From: JADGHX01 sp037200125
GTDB taxonomy: Bacteria; Pseudomonadota; Gammaproteobacteria; Steroidobacterales; Steroidobacteraceae
NCBI GenBank assembly: GCA_037200125.1
Contig: JBBCGS010000003.1
Coordinates: 868,001-932,000 of the forward strand
Reading direction: 5' to 3'
DNA: 64,000 nt
The position numbers and the translations under genes were made by a program. The notes beneath the pieces were generated by a model, which was not told the DNA's origin, did no database searches, and saw only the letters and a program-made list of their open reading frames with translations. Positions 52,503 through 61,141 of the stretch are shown piece by piece (the first letter of the stretch is position 1; the number at the start of each line of letters is the position of its first letter).

Positions 52503-52712
52503 ATGCCGAGCGTTCGTGTTCGCGAGAATGAGTACTTCGATGCCGCCCTGCGGCGTTTCAAGCGCGCCTGTGAAAAGGCGGGCATTCTCACGGAGCTGCG
52601 CCGCCGCGAGTTCTACGAAAAGCCCACGCAGGAGCGCAAGCGCAAGAAGGCGGCCGCCATCAAGCGCCACATGAAGCGCGTTTCCCGCGACGGCATGCGC
52701 GCGCCGCGCTGA
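52503..52712 (+). CDS. rpsU: 30S ribosomal protein S21
   Basis: 69 residues, highly basic: VRVRENEYFDAALRRFKRAC and REFYEKPTQERKRKKAAAI are diagnostic. First gene of the macromolecular synthesis operon with dnaG and rpoD. ATG after AGAGG. Confidence 0.97.
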   Translation: MPSVRVRENEYFDAALRRFKRACEKAGILTELRRREFYEKPTQERKRKKAAAIKRHMKRVSRDGMRAPR

Positions 52713-52725
52713 TCGCCAGCCTCTA

Positions 52726-53175
52726 ATGGCGAGTCTCAAGGAACGCATCACCGAGGACATGAAGACGGCGATGCGTGCCGGCGAAAAAGAGCGGCTCGCT
52801 ACGATCCGGCTCATCCTCGCGGCCGTGAAGCAGATCGAAGTCGACGAGCGCATCGTGCTCGACGACGCCCGCATGCTCACGGTGCTCGAGAAGATGGTGA
52901 AGCAGCGCAAGGAGTCCATTACGCAATTCGAGAGCGGCGGTCGCGCCGACCTCGTGGCGAAGGAAGCCGCCGAGCTCACCGTCATCCAGTCCTATCTCCC
53001 CGCGCAGCTGTCGGAAGCCGAGCTGGACGCCCTGATCACCGAAGCCATCGCCTCGACCGGCGCCACGACCGTCAAGGACATGGGCAAAGTCATGGGCCTG
53101 GTGAAGTCGAAGGCCGCCGGCCGCGCCGACATGGGCTCCGTGGGTGCCCGCATCAAGCAGAAGCTGGGCGGCTGA
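52726..53175 (+). CDS. yqeY: GatB/YqeY domain protein
   Basis: 149 residues: LKERITEDMKTAMRAGEKER, LRLILAAVKQ-type helix, and the tail domain MGKVMGLVKSKAAGRADMG shared with GatB. It may help tRNA-dependent amidation, though this is unproven for stand-alone YqeY. It lies 13 bp after rpsU. Confidence 0.93.
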   Translation: MASLKERITEDMKTAMRAGEKERLATIRLILAAVKQIEVDERIVLDDARMLTVLEKMVKQRKESITQFESGGRADLVAKEAAELTVIQSYLPAQLSEAELDALITEAIASTGATTVKDMGKVMGLVKSKAAGRADMGSVGARIKQKLGG

Positions 53176-53217
53176 TCGCCAGCCGTAGTAGATGATCGTT
53201 GCTCGGGCGGGCTCCTA

Positions 53218-53565
53218 ATGGGTGGCCGTGGCCTCGCCACTGCGGCGCTGCTGATCCTCGTTGCGTTGACCTGCATCGCCATCGCCAAGCGGCTGGAAGG
53301 CGAGCGCAGAATGATCCGCAAGCTGCGCGAGTTGCAGGCGACGGACACCGACAGGGCTATCCCGCTCAACGGCCTCGACGAAGTCGAACGCGACACGCTC
53401 GATCGCCTGCGCGCCGCCGGGGTCGTACGCATGGATCGCACCCGGGGTTACATCAACCCGGAGGCGCTTCGCACCTTCAAAGGCAAGCGGATGAGATTCG
53501 CGCTCACGGGCGGACTCCTCGCGCTGCTGCTCGCAATGGCGATCGCGTACATCGTCCTGCATTGA
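53218..53565 (+). CDS. Small protein with two membrane segments
   Basis: 115 residues. Hydrophobic helix at 6-22 (LATAALLILVALTCIAI) and at about 95-113 (ALTGGLLALLLAMAIAYIVL), with a basic, helical soluble stretch between (RMIRKLRELQA, LDRLRAAGVVRMDRTRGYI) that looks like a small winged-helix segment. No known family recognised. It sits between yqeY and dnaG in the operon. Confidence 0.7.
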   Translation: MGGRGLATAALLILVALTCIAIAKRLEGERRMIRKLRELQATDTDRAIPLNGLDEVERDTLDRLRAAGVVRMDRTRGYINPEALRTFKGKRMRFALTGGLLALLLAMAIAYIVLH

Positions 53566-53602
53566 CCGCGACGGAAGCGCGCTTCGCTTCTAGACTGAGT
53601 GC

Positions 53603-55459
53603 ATGGGCCGGATTCCCCAAGGTTTCATCGATGAATTGGTCGCCCGCGCGGATATCGCGGAGATCATTGGCACGCGCGTGCCGCTCAAGAAGCAGGGGCG
53701 CGAGTACAAGGCGTGCTGCCCGTTCCACGGCGAGAAAACGCCCTCGTTCTGGGTGAGCCCGGAAAAGCAGTTCTATCACTGCTTCGGTTGCGGCAAGCAC
53801 GGCACGGTGATCGGGTTTCTCATGGACTACGACCGGATGTCGTTCCCCGAAGCCGTCGAAGATCTCGCCGGCCGCCTCGGCCTCGAAGTGCCACGCGAAG
53901 GCGGCGACAACAACGCCCCCCGCCGGGTCGACGAAAGCGCCTACGACCTCATGGCGCGAGTCGCGAGCCACTGGCAGGAACAGCTCGAACGCAACGAGCG
54001 CGTGCTGGCATACGCGACGACCAAACGCGGCCTCACGAAAGAGACGATCGAGAAGTTCGGCATCGGCTACGCCCTCAACTCCTGGAACGACGTGCTCCGG
54101 CGCTTCGGCGGCAACGAAGCGGCGGTGAAGCAGCTTGCCGATCTCGGGCTCGTCATCCAGCGGGACGCGGGCCAGGTGCGCGAAGGCGAGCGTCACTACG
54201 ACCGTTTCCGCGACCGGCTGATGTTCCCGATCCGCGATGCGCGCGGCCGCGTGATCGCGTTCGGCGGGCGCATCATCGACCAGGGCGAGCCGAAGTACCT
54301 GAACTCGCCGGAAACGACGCTCTTCCACAAAGGACACGAGTTGTACGGCCTGTGGGAAACGCGCCAGTCACGCACACCCTTCAAGCGGCTCATGGTCGTT
54401 GAAGGCTATATGGACACGGTTCGCCTGCATCAGTACGGCATCACCTACGCCGTCGCCGCACTCGGCACGGCAACGACGCCGGAGCACCTGAAGCGGATCT
54501 TCCGCCTCGTGAGCGAAGTGGTGTTCGCGTTCGACGGCGATCGCGCCGGGCGCGGGGCGGCGTGGCGCGCGCTCCAGCACGCGCTGCCCGAAGCCCGCGA
54601 GCCGCGCGAGATGCGTTTTCTCTTCCTGCCGGAAGGGCACGACCCGGATTCACTCGTCGCCGAGGAGGGCCGCGAGGCTTTCGAAGCGCGCATCGCGTCC
54701 GCCGAGCCACTTTCGGAGTATCTGGTGCGCGCACTGTCCGAAGAGGTGGACATTTCTCACGCCGACGGCCGCGCGCGCTTCGCTGAAGCGGCCCGCCCGC
54801 TGGTGGAGAAGCTGCCGCGTGGCATGTACTACGACCAGGTGATGCAACGGATCGCGGGCATGTTGAATCGCGCTCCCGAGAAACTCGAGGAAGTGTGGGA
54901 AGAGTCGCGCAAGCACGTGCGGACGGACGCACAGAAACAAGCAGCAGCCACTGCGGCTGCGGCCGCTGCGAGCAGCAGCAGGCAGCAAAACAATTACGGC
55001 ATGAGCTTATCGGTGCAGATGGCAGCGGGTCGGGGCAGCCTGGTGCGCCAGGCGATCGACGCTCTGCTTCGCTTCCCAGCGATTGCCCAAGGCGTCACGA
55101 CAGAGCAGGCTGAAGGCCTCACCACTGTCGACGAGCGCGGAATCGAGTTACTGAGGGAACTTCTGGAAAGCCTGCGGTCATACCCTGCCCAGTCCGCGGG
55201 TCAGGTGGTTCAAAGGTTCGAGGGAAGGCCCGAACAAGAACACCTTTCGAGACTTCTACATAAGGAAGACCTCATTCAGAGTGCCGCCCAAGCAGCGGAA
55301 GAGCTGAACGCGGCGCTGGCAAAACTGGTAGAAGCGGCCGACGAGAAGCGATTCCAGGAGCTTTCGGCCGTCGCCGAATGGGGTCCGGACGCCATGACGG
55401 AGGAACAACGCGTTGAATTCAAACGACTTACCATGAGGAGTCTACGAAGAAAGTCCTAG
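53603..55459 (+). CDS. dnaG: DNA primase
   Basis: 618 residues. Zinc ribbon with C39, H42, C60, C63 (CPFHGEKTPSFW, YHCFGCGKHG), TOPRIM catalytic core (VVEGYMDTVRLHQYGI, FAFDGDRAGRGAAWRAL) and a C-terminal helicase-binding domain after an Ala/Ser/Gln-rich linker (near 450-470). It makes replication primers. TAGACT ends 6 bp before the ATG with no ribosome site, so an internal leaderless start is possible. Confidence 0.96.
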   Translation: MGRIPQGFIDELVARADIAEIIGTRVPLKKQGREYKACCPFHGEKTPSFWVSPEKQFYHCFGCGKHGTVIGFLMDYDRMSFPEAVEDLAGRLGLEVPREGGDNNAPRRVDESAYDLMARVASHWQEQLERNERVLAYATTKRGLTKETIEKFGIGYALNSWNDVLRRFGGNEAAVKQLADLGLVIQRDAGQVREGERHYDRFRDRLMFPIRDARGRVIAFGGRIIDQGEPKYLNSPETTLFHKGHELYGLWETRQSRTPFKRLMVVEGYMDTVRLHQYGITYAVAALGTATTPEHLKRIFRLVSEVVFAFDGDRAGRGAAWRALQHALPEAREPREMRFLFLPEGHDPDSLVAEEGREAFEARIASAEPLSEYLVRALSEEVDISHADGRARFAEAARPLVEKLPRGMYYDQVMQRIAGMLNRAPEKLEEVWEESRKHVRTDAQKQAAATAAAAAASSSRQQNNYGMSLSVQMAAGRGSLVRQAIDALLRFPAIAQGVTTEQAEGLTTVDERGIELLRELLESLRSYPAQSAGQVVQRFEGRPEQEHLSRLLHKEDLIQSAAQAAEELNAALAKLVEAADEKRFQELSAVAEWGPDAMTEEQRVEFKRLTMRSLRRKS

Positions 55460-55474
55460 CGTCACGCATCGGAC

Positions 55475-55503
55475 TTGGTACTTTCGCGCGCGTCCCATAG
55501 AAT
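55475..55503 (+). promoter_or_regulatory. Internal promoter of rpoD
   Basis: TTGGTA (55475-55480), 17-bp spacer, TAGAAT (55498-55503), 86 bp before the rpoD ATG. It allows sigma factor synthesis apart from rpsU-dnaG, as in other gammaproteobacteria. Confidence 0.6.
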
Positions 55504-55588
55504 TGCGCGCTTTTCCTCGGCGCCCCTTGAGTTGGCTCCAGCCGGGTCTCAAATTGGGGGATCGAATGCAGCTTTCGCCCTTCTCGCC

Positions 55589-57793
55589 ATGACAGCACGT
55601 AAGCCTACAAAGCCCTCAACCGCCTCCAGCAAGAAACACCCGACTCCCGCGAAGAAGCCAGCCGCCAAGGTGGCTGCCGCCGCGCCTAAGAAGGCAGCGG
55701 CACCTGTTCGCGAAAAAGAGTCGGCCAAACCTGCAGCCGTCGCTGCCGCCAAGAAACCGGTGGCGGGCGCGCATGCGGCTACCCAAAGCGCAGCTCACCA
55801 CGCGCCCAAGCATGCGGACACCAAGCACGCTGAGGCGAAGGGTGCTCACGCCCCTGCCCCTGCGGACGCGAAAGCCGCCGCCAAGGCCGCAGCAGCAGCA
55901 GACAAGAAGGCCATCGTCGGCCTGGCCCGTCTGCCTGTGATGCCGGAAGACCGGCAGTCGCAGCTCAAGCTGCTGATCGCCCGCGGCAAGGAACAGGGTT
56001 ACCTGACCTATGCGCAGGTGAACGATCACCTGCCGTCCGAGATCGTCGATCCCGAGCAGATCGAAGACATCGTCAACACGATCAACGACATGGGCATCCC
56101 GGTGTACGAAAAGGCACCCGATTCCGAGTCGTTGCTCGCGGCCGAGCCTTCCGCACCGGCTGACGAAGAAGCCATTGAAGAAGCCGCGGCCGCCCTCGCC
56201 GCGCTCGATGCCGAGCTCGGCCGCACCACCGATCCCGTGCGCATGTACATGCGCGAAATGGGCACGGTGGAGCTGCTCACGCGCGAAGGCGAAATCCGCA
56301 TCGCGAAGCGCATCGAGGAAGGCCTCGACGCCGTGCGTACGGCGCTGTCGATGTACCCGCCGACGTTCGACTTCCTGCTGAAGGCGTACGAGCCGGCGAA
56401 GGCGGGCCAGTCCCGTCTCGTCGACATCATCGTCGGCTTCATCGACCCGAACGCGCCGGACGTCATCGCCCAGCCGCAGAACCCGACCAAGATGGATCTC
56501 GCGGAACCCGCCGAGGCGGAGACCGAGGAGACCGAGGAAGGCGAGGACGGCGACGAGAGTGAAGAAGCCGTCGACACCGGCCCGGATCCGGAAGAGGCCG
56601 CGCGCCGCTTCGCCTCGATCCAGAAAGGCCATGTCAGCGCGCTGGCGCACATCGCCAAAGACGGTGCCAAGGACCCGAAGACGCTGAAGGTCCGCAAGAA
56701 GCTGTCGCTCGAGATGATGGAGCTGAAGCTTTCGCCGCGCATGTTCGACGCGCTGATCCTGAACCTTCGCACGCACGTGGCGGAAGTCCGCCAGCTCGAG
56801 AAGGAGATCATGATCATCGCGGTGCGCGATGCCGGCATGCCGCGCAAGGACTTCATCTCCACGTTCCCAAAGAACGAGACGAGTCCGAAGTGGCTGCAGA
56901 AGCACCAGAAGGCGGGCAAGAAGTACTCCCCGCTGCTCGTGAAGTTCAAGGACGAGATCGAGCGCCGCCAGAAGAAGCTCGAGACGCTCGAAGTTCAGTA
57001 TCACCTCACGATCACCGACATCAAGGAAGTGAACCGTGAGGTGTCGATCGGCGAGGCGAAGGCGCGTCGCGCCAAGAAAGAGATGGTCGAGGCCAACCTG
57101 CGCCTCGTGATCTCGATCGCGAAGAAGTACACGAACCGCGGACTTCAGTTCCTCGATCTGATCCAGGAAGGCAACATCGGCCTCATGAAGGCCGTGGACA
57201 AGTTCGAATACCGCCGCGGCTACAAGTTCTCCACGTACGCGACGTGGTGGATTCGCCAGGCCATCACCCGTTCGATCGCGGATCAGGCACGCACCATCCG
57301 TATCCCGGTGCACATGATCGAGACCATCAACAAGCTGAACCGCATTTCGCGGCAGATGCTGCAGGAGATGGGTCGCGAGCCGACGCCGGAAGAGCTGGCC
57401 GTGCGCATGGAGATGCCGGAAGACAAGGTGCGCAAGGTCCTCAAGATCGCCAAGGAGCCCATCTCGATGGAGACTCCGATCGGCGACGACGAGGATTCAC
57501 ACCTTGGCGACTTCATCGAAGACACGTCGGTGGCCTCCCCGATCGACCAGGCGACGATGGAATCGCTGCGTGAGACCACTCATGCGGTACTTGCGCAACT
57601 GACCCCTCGTGAAGCCAAGGTGCTTCGGATGCGGTTCGGTATCGACATGAACACGGACCACACGCTGGAAGAAGTGGGCAAGCAGTTCGACGTCACACGC
57701 GAACGCATCCGCCAGATCGAGGCGAAGGCCCTGCGCAAGCTGCGCCACCCGAGCCGCAGCGAGCAGCTCCGCAGCTTCCTGATGGACGATTGA
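55589..57793 (+). CDS. rpoD: RNA polymerase primary sigma factor (sigma-70) with basic N-terminal extension
   Basis: 734 residues. Region 1.1 begins only at about residue 121 (DRQSQLKLLIARGKEQG). The first 120 residues are Lys/Ala/Pro-rich, histone-H1-like, absent from E. coli RpoD but of a type known in betaproteobacteria. Regions 2 (LRLVISIAKKYTNRGLQFL, YKFSTYATWWIRQAI), 3 (EELAVRMEMPEDKVRKVL) and 4 (LREAKVLRMRFG-type, here TPREAKVLRMRFG, and DVTRERIRQIEAKALRKL) are complete. An inner ATG at 55940 would give a 617-residue, E. coli-like protein, but the extension has clear coding character. Confidence 0.96.
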   Translation: MTARKPTKPSTASSKKHPTPAKKPAAKVAAAAPKKAAAPVREKESAKPAAVAAAKKPVAGAHAATQSAAHHAPKHADTKHAEAKGAHAPAPADAKAAAKAAAAADKKAIVGLARLPVMPEDRQSQLKLLIARGKEQGYLTYAQVNDHLPSEIVDPEQIEDIVNTINDMGIPVYEKAPDSESLLAAEPSAPADEEAIEEAAAALAALDAELGRTTDPVRMYMREMGTVELLTREGEIRIAKRIEEGLDAVRTALSMYPPTFDFLLKAYEPAKAGQSRLVDIIVGFIDPNAPDVIAQPQNPTKMDLAEPAEAETEETEEGEDGDESEEAVDTGPDPEEAARRFASIQKGHVSALAHIAKDGAKDPKTLKVRKKLSLEMMELKLSPRMFDALILNLRTHVAEVRQLEKEIMIIAVRDAGMPRKDFISTFPKNETSPKWLQKHQKAGKKYSPLLVKFKDEIERRQKKLETLEVQYHLTITDIKEVNREVSIGEAKARRAKKEMVEANLRLVISIAKKYTNRGLQFLDLIQEGNIGLMKAVDKFEYRRGYKFSTYATWWIRQAITRSIADQARTIRIPVHMIETINKLNRISRQMLQEMGREPTPEELAVRMEMPEDKVRKVLKIAKEPISMETPIGDDEDSHLGDFIEDTSVASPIDQATMESLRETTHAVLAQLTPREAKVLRMRFGIDMNTDHTLEEVGKQFDVTRERIRQIEAKALRKLRHPSRSEQLRSFLMDD

Positions 57794-57822
57794 TTCCGCT
57801 TTCAGCGGAGCGCTGAAAAAAG

Positions 57823-57859
57823 AAGCCTCGCGCGGCGTAAGCCTCGCGGGGCTTTTTGC
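57823..57859 (+). terminator. Rho-independent terminator of the rpsU-dnaG-rpoD operon
   Basis: AAGCCTCGCG (57823-57832) pairs with CGCGGGGCTT (57845-57854), one U-G pair, 12-nt loop, then TTT. A smaller hairpin TCAGCG/CGCTGA precedes it. Confidence 0.75.
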
Positions 57860-57987
57860 TAACTGCCCGGCCCTGGCCATCGCAGGCACTCTCACACCTG
57901 TGAATCGAGCTCCTCACTTTGAGCAGGGATCCCTTCCCGCATCTGCCCGGTCGACCTGCGCGCCAGTGCATTCGCGCAGGAGGTGAG

Positions 57988-58701
57988 CTACACCGTCGCC
58001 AGCAATGCGGCGAGCTCGTCCGGCCGTGAGAAGAAAGGCGAGTGGTCCGTGTCGAGCACGAGCACCCGCTGGCAAGGCGTTGCGCCGTGCATCCGGCGCT
58101 GAAGCGCGATCGGAATCGCCCTGTCGCGCAGGCACTCGACATAAACGCGGGGCACCCTGCCGAAATTCGCGTCGGTCAATTTCAACGGCGTCGTAAGCGG
58201 CAGCGTCGGTTCCGGCTGAAGGCAAAGCCGCGCGAGCGCGAAGTCGTCGTCCGGGCATTCTCCGTAGAACGCATCGCGCAAAACCTCGTCGCGGATCACG
58301 GAGGACGTCTTGTCTTCCGACATCACCATGTTCGGTGGCACGAGCGAGGTCTCGTCGCTACCCGCAACGTCCGTGAGACATTCGCCGTCGCGCAAGAGAA
58401 AAGCGCAGAGATAGACAAGCGACTGGACGCGCTCCGGCCGATGCTCCGCCACTTCGCTGATCACGATGCCGCCGCGACTGTGGCCGACGAGAACGACCTG
58501 GCCGGGCACGCTATCCACGACTTCGCACACTCGCCTGCGCCAGGTCGCGAGCGAGACGCGATTCACCGGTGTGCGGTCGCGGCCGAGGGATGGCAGATCG
58601 GGCGCGAGTACCGTGTGGCCCGACTTTTCGAGGCGGGGCATGAGCTTGTACCAGCACCAAGCGGCGTGCCACGAGCCGTGAACGAGAATGAAAGTGCTCA
58701 T
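57988..58701 (-). CDS. Alpha/beta hydrolase, esterase of the plant SABP2/EstC-like type
   Basis: 237 residues: FILVHGSWHAAWCWYKL (oxyanion loop), nucleophile Ser in LVGHSRGGIV, acid in VECLRDRAIPI, His in LDTDHSPFFS. Likely cytoplasmic esterase or lyase of unknown substrate. It stands alone, convergent with the rpoD terminator and divergent from the next gene. Confidence 0.9.
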   Translation of the reverse strand: MSTFILVHGSWHAAWCWYKLMPRLEKSGHTVLAPDLPSLGRDRTPVNRVSLATWRRRVCEVVDSVPGQVVLVGHSRGGIVISEVAEHRPERVQSLVYLCAFLLRDGECLTDVAGSDETSLVPPNMVMSEDKTSSVIRDEVLRDAFYGECPDDDFALARLCLQPEPTLPLTTPLKLTDANFGRVPRVYVECLRDRAIPIALQRRMHGATPCQRVLVLDTDHSPFFSRPDELAALLATV

Positions 58702-58854
58702 GGGCGTATTGAAACATGAGACCGCGCCACGATCATGCCCAAGCCGGCTGGGGTGCCGAACTCAGCCTGTTCCGGAACTTACGCAGGTTGCCGCTCATTT
58801 AGCTTGCGCGTAGCCTGACTGCCGCCTACCGAAACTTACAAACGAGTCGCCAAG

Positions 58855-59373
58855 ATGAATCGCTTCACACCAGGCGTTCCCGTCGTTCTCGTTTTGAGTG
58901 CGTGGTCCGTCGCCGCGCTCGCGGCGGATGAGCCCAGCGCCGCCGCACCGGCGGCCGCCACAGCTGCGGCAGCAAGCGCGAGAGGCACCGCGCCGCCGCC
59001 CTCCACAGGCAAGGTGGTGCAGACCAAGGCGAGCACCGCGCCCTCGACCGACCCGTCAGTGCGCCGCCTCGTGTGCCTTAACATGTCACTGCAATGCTTC
59101 TCGATGAAGCCCAAGGCGGACGACGCACGGGCGAAGGCGCAAACCGCTTCGCTGGATTTGAAAGCGCCGGACATCCACCGCGTCATTCCCGACGTGCAGC
59201 TCCACGCGCCGCTCGATGAACCGATCGATATTGAGGATCAGCAGGTGGCGATCGAGGGCACTCGGCCCGAGGTCTATGTACCGGGCGGCATCGCGTCGTT
59301 GCCCTGGGCGGTGATGCATCCCACGCAGGCGTGGCGCATCTTCCTGCCCGTGCCGCCGGGCGTGGCGAAGTAG
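58855..59373 (+). CDS. Exported protein of unknown function
   Basis: 172 residues. Signal peptide at 1-23 (VPVVLVLSAWSVAALA then AD). The mature front is Ala/Pro-rich and disordered, with a later helical part (ADDARAKAQTASLDLKAP) and a short C-terminal domain. It has two cysteines (RLVCLNMSLQCF). No family recognised. No promoter evident in the 153-bp gap. Confidence 0.72.
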   Translation: MNRFTPGVPVVLVLSAWSVAALAADEPSAAAPAAATAAAASARGTAPPPSTGKVVQTKASTAPSTDPSVRRLVCLNMSLQCFSMKPKADDARAKAQTASLDLKAPDIHRVIPDVQLHAPLDEPIDIEDQQVAIEGTRPEVYVPGGIASLPWAVMHPTQAWRIFLPVPPGVAK

Positions 59374-59531
59374 CGGCTCAGGCGTCGAGAGCGTCGGTCG
59401 GAGAACCTCCGGCCCGTATTTGTGGATACGTCGCGCGCCGCAGATCCTGCGTGCCATCGTGCGGCGGGCAAGCTGGATCGCCGCACCTGTGTGCTGCATG
59501 CTCCGCCGCCCATGATCGGAAAGGCCAAAGA

Positions 59532-60309
59532 ATGACGGCGCCTGTTGCAACCAAACCGCGAAAGCCGCGCTATCCCGCCACGGTGAAACGCGTGGAGCAC
59601 CTGACGCCGCGCATGGTCCGGGTCACCTTCACCAGTCCCGAGCTTGCGGACTTTGGCTGGAACGGGCCGGCCGCGCACATCAAGCTCATCTTCTCCCAGC
59701 CCGCGCTCGAGACACCCGGCGCGGAAGCGCCGCGCCCCACGATGCGCACCTACACACCGCGCCGCTTCGACAGCGCGGCGCGCGAACTGGATGTGGACTT
59801 CGTCCTGCACGGCGATGGCCCGGCGGCCACGTGGGCCGCGCAGGCCGCTGTTGGTCAGACGCTCACAGTCGCGGGCCCCGGTCGCAGCTACGGCCGTCGA
59901 CCCGACGGCGCAGTGGTTCCTGCTCGTGGGCGACGACTCGGCGATACCGGCGATTGCGACGATTCTCGAAAGCCTCCCGGCCAGCGCCGTCGCGCGCGTG
60001 TTCATCGAAGTGGTGGACCGGGACGACGAGATCGAGATTCCCGCGCATCCCCACACCACGATCACCTGGCTCCATCGCGGGCCCGACGCGAGGCACGCGG
60101 GTGGCCCGCTCGAAGCGAGCCTGCGCAATTACGACATGCCGGCAGGCAGTGGCCGCGTGTATGTGGCCTGCGAGTCGGGCGCGATGCGCCGCATCCGCTC
60201 GCTCCTGCTGACGGATAAGACCATCAGTCGCGAACACCTGGTGAGTCGCGGATATTGGAAACTGGGCGCCGTCGATCATCCGGACGGCGACTACGGGCAA
60301 GACAGCTAA
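59532..60309 (+). pseudogene. Siderophore-interacting protein (FAD ferric-siderophore reductase) with one frame break
   Basis: First frame from ATG 59532: ATVKRVEHLTPRMVRVTF, FAD-binding TMRTYTPRRFD, ending at GPGRSYGRR. The second frame gives AVDPTAQWFLLVGDDSAIPA through FIEVVDRDDEIEI and SRGYWKLGAVDH to 60309. Removing one G near 59892-59893 restores GPGRSYAVDPTAQW. Such enzymes free iron from siderophores with NAD(P)H. No stop mutation on either side, so the break may be a sequence error. Confidence 0.82.
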
Positions 60310-60314
60310 AGACT

Positions 60315-61003
60315 ATGAAGACGCTCACGCTCATCGTTCTCGCGGCACTGGCGCCGCTTCTCTCGCGCTCGCGCAGGCGGAGATCAAAAGCGTGCCGATG
60401 TCGGCTCCCGCAGTGCTGCCCTCGCAGGCGCCACCGAGCGCCGAAGCGCTAGCGTGGTCGCAGAAGAACCTCGCCGGATGGCCGGATGCCACGCGCCGGC
60501 TCGGGGCGCAGCTGATGACGAAGTACGGCGCGCCGGCCGAAGTCACGCCGCGCCAGGTCACGTGGATCAGCAGCGGCCAGTGGGCACGCACCACGCTCTA
60601 CAAGGACGGCGTGGCACACAACTTCGCCTCGCCTCATCGCAACGTGCTCGAGCAGGCAGTGCTCTACAAAGTGCCCGTCGACAAGCTCGTCCCGCTGGCG
60701 CAGTTCAATCGCAGTCTGGTGGTGGACCTCGCACGCGGCGAGCTCGTGTCGAACGCCGACAGCGAGGAGATCAACTTTCTCACCGTGAACGTTGCGGACG
60801 ACGTGATCAAAGGCGAGCGCACCGGCGAAGAGGCCCGCATCTACTTCGCGCAGCTCGTGCGCGCGAAGATGATCAAGGAGCCGGAGCGAGAGCTGCAGAA
60901 GCTCAAGTTCACGCCAGCGAAGTCCGCCAAGGAAACCGCCGATCCGGACGAAGTGGCCCCGCTGATTCGCCATATGAACGGCGACAACTCGCTGACTCAG
61001 TAA
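60315..61003 (+). pseudogene. Exported hypothetical protein with frame break in the signal peptide
   Basis: ATG 60315 opens MKTLTLIVLAALA, then goes out of frame near 60353-60356. The next frame continues ASLALAQAEIKSVPMSAP and stays open to 61003, so one base appears missing. The mature part (about 205 residues) has NLAGWPDATRRLGAQL, YGAPAEVTPRQVTWISSGQW and a DNSLTQ tail. No family recognised. Inner ATG 60392 would give an unexported version. Confidence 0.7.
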
Positions 61004-61102
61004 GGGGCCGGAAAGAAACGCAGGGCCGCGTGAGGTACGGATGCCCGATGGGTTGGGCAGGTTCGCTCTTTTGAGGGAGGCTTGAGGCGAGAGCCGGGCG
61101 TA

Positions 61103-61116
61103 GATTATCGATAATC
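61103..61116. promoter_or_regulatory. Perfect 14-bp palindrome upstream of the RND gene
   Basis: GATTATCGATAATC, 26 bp before the RND start codon, in an otherwise GC-rich gap. A typical operator shape for a TetR-, GntR- or LysR-type regulator. Confidence 0.5.
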
Positions 61117-61141
61117 GATCAGCCTCGCCCAGGTCTCCCCT

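Noticed and set aside
55616..57313. 565-residue open frame antisense to rpoD
   Set aside because: Shadow of the sigma factor gene; no domain or ribosome site.
57860..57987. tRNA gene after rpoD
   Set aside because: No cloverleaf or T-loop GGTTCGAAT pattern; only terminators and the start of the next gene's end.
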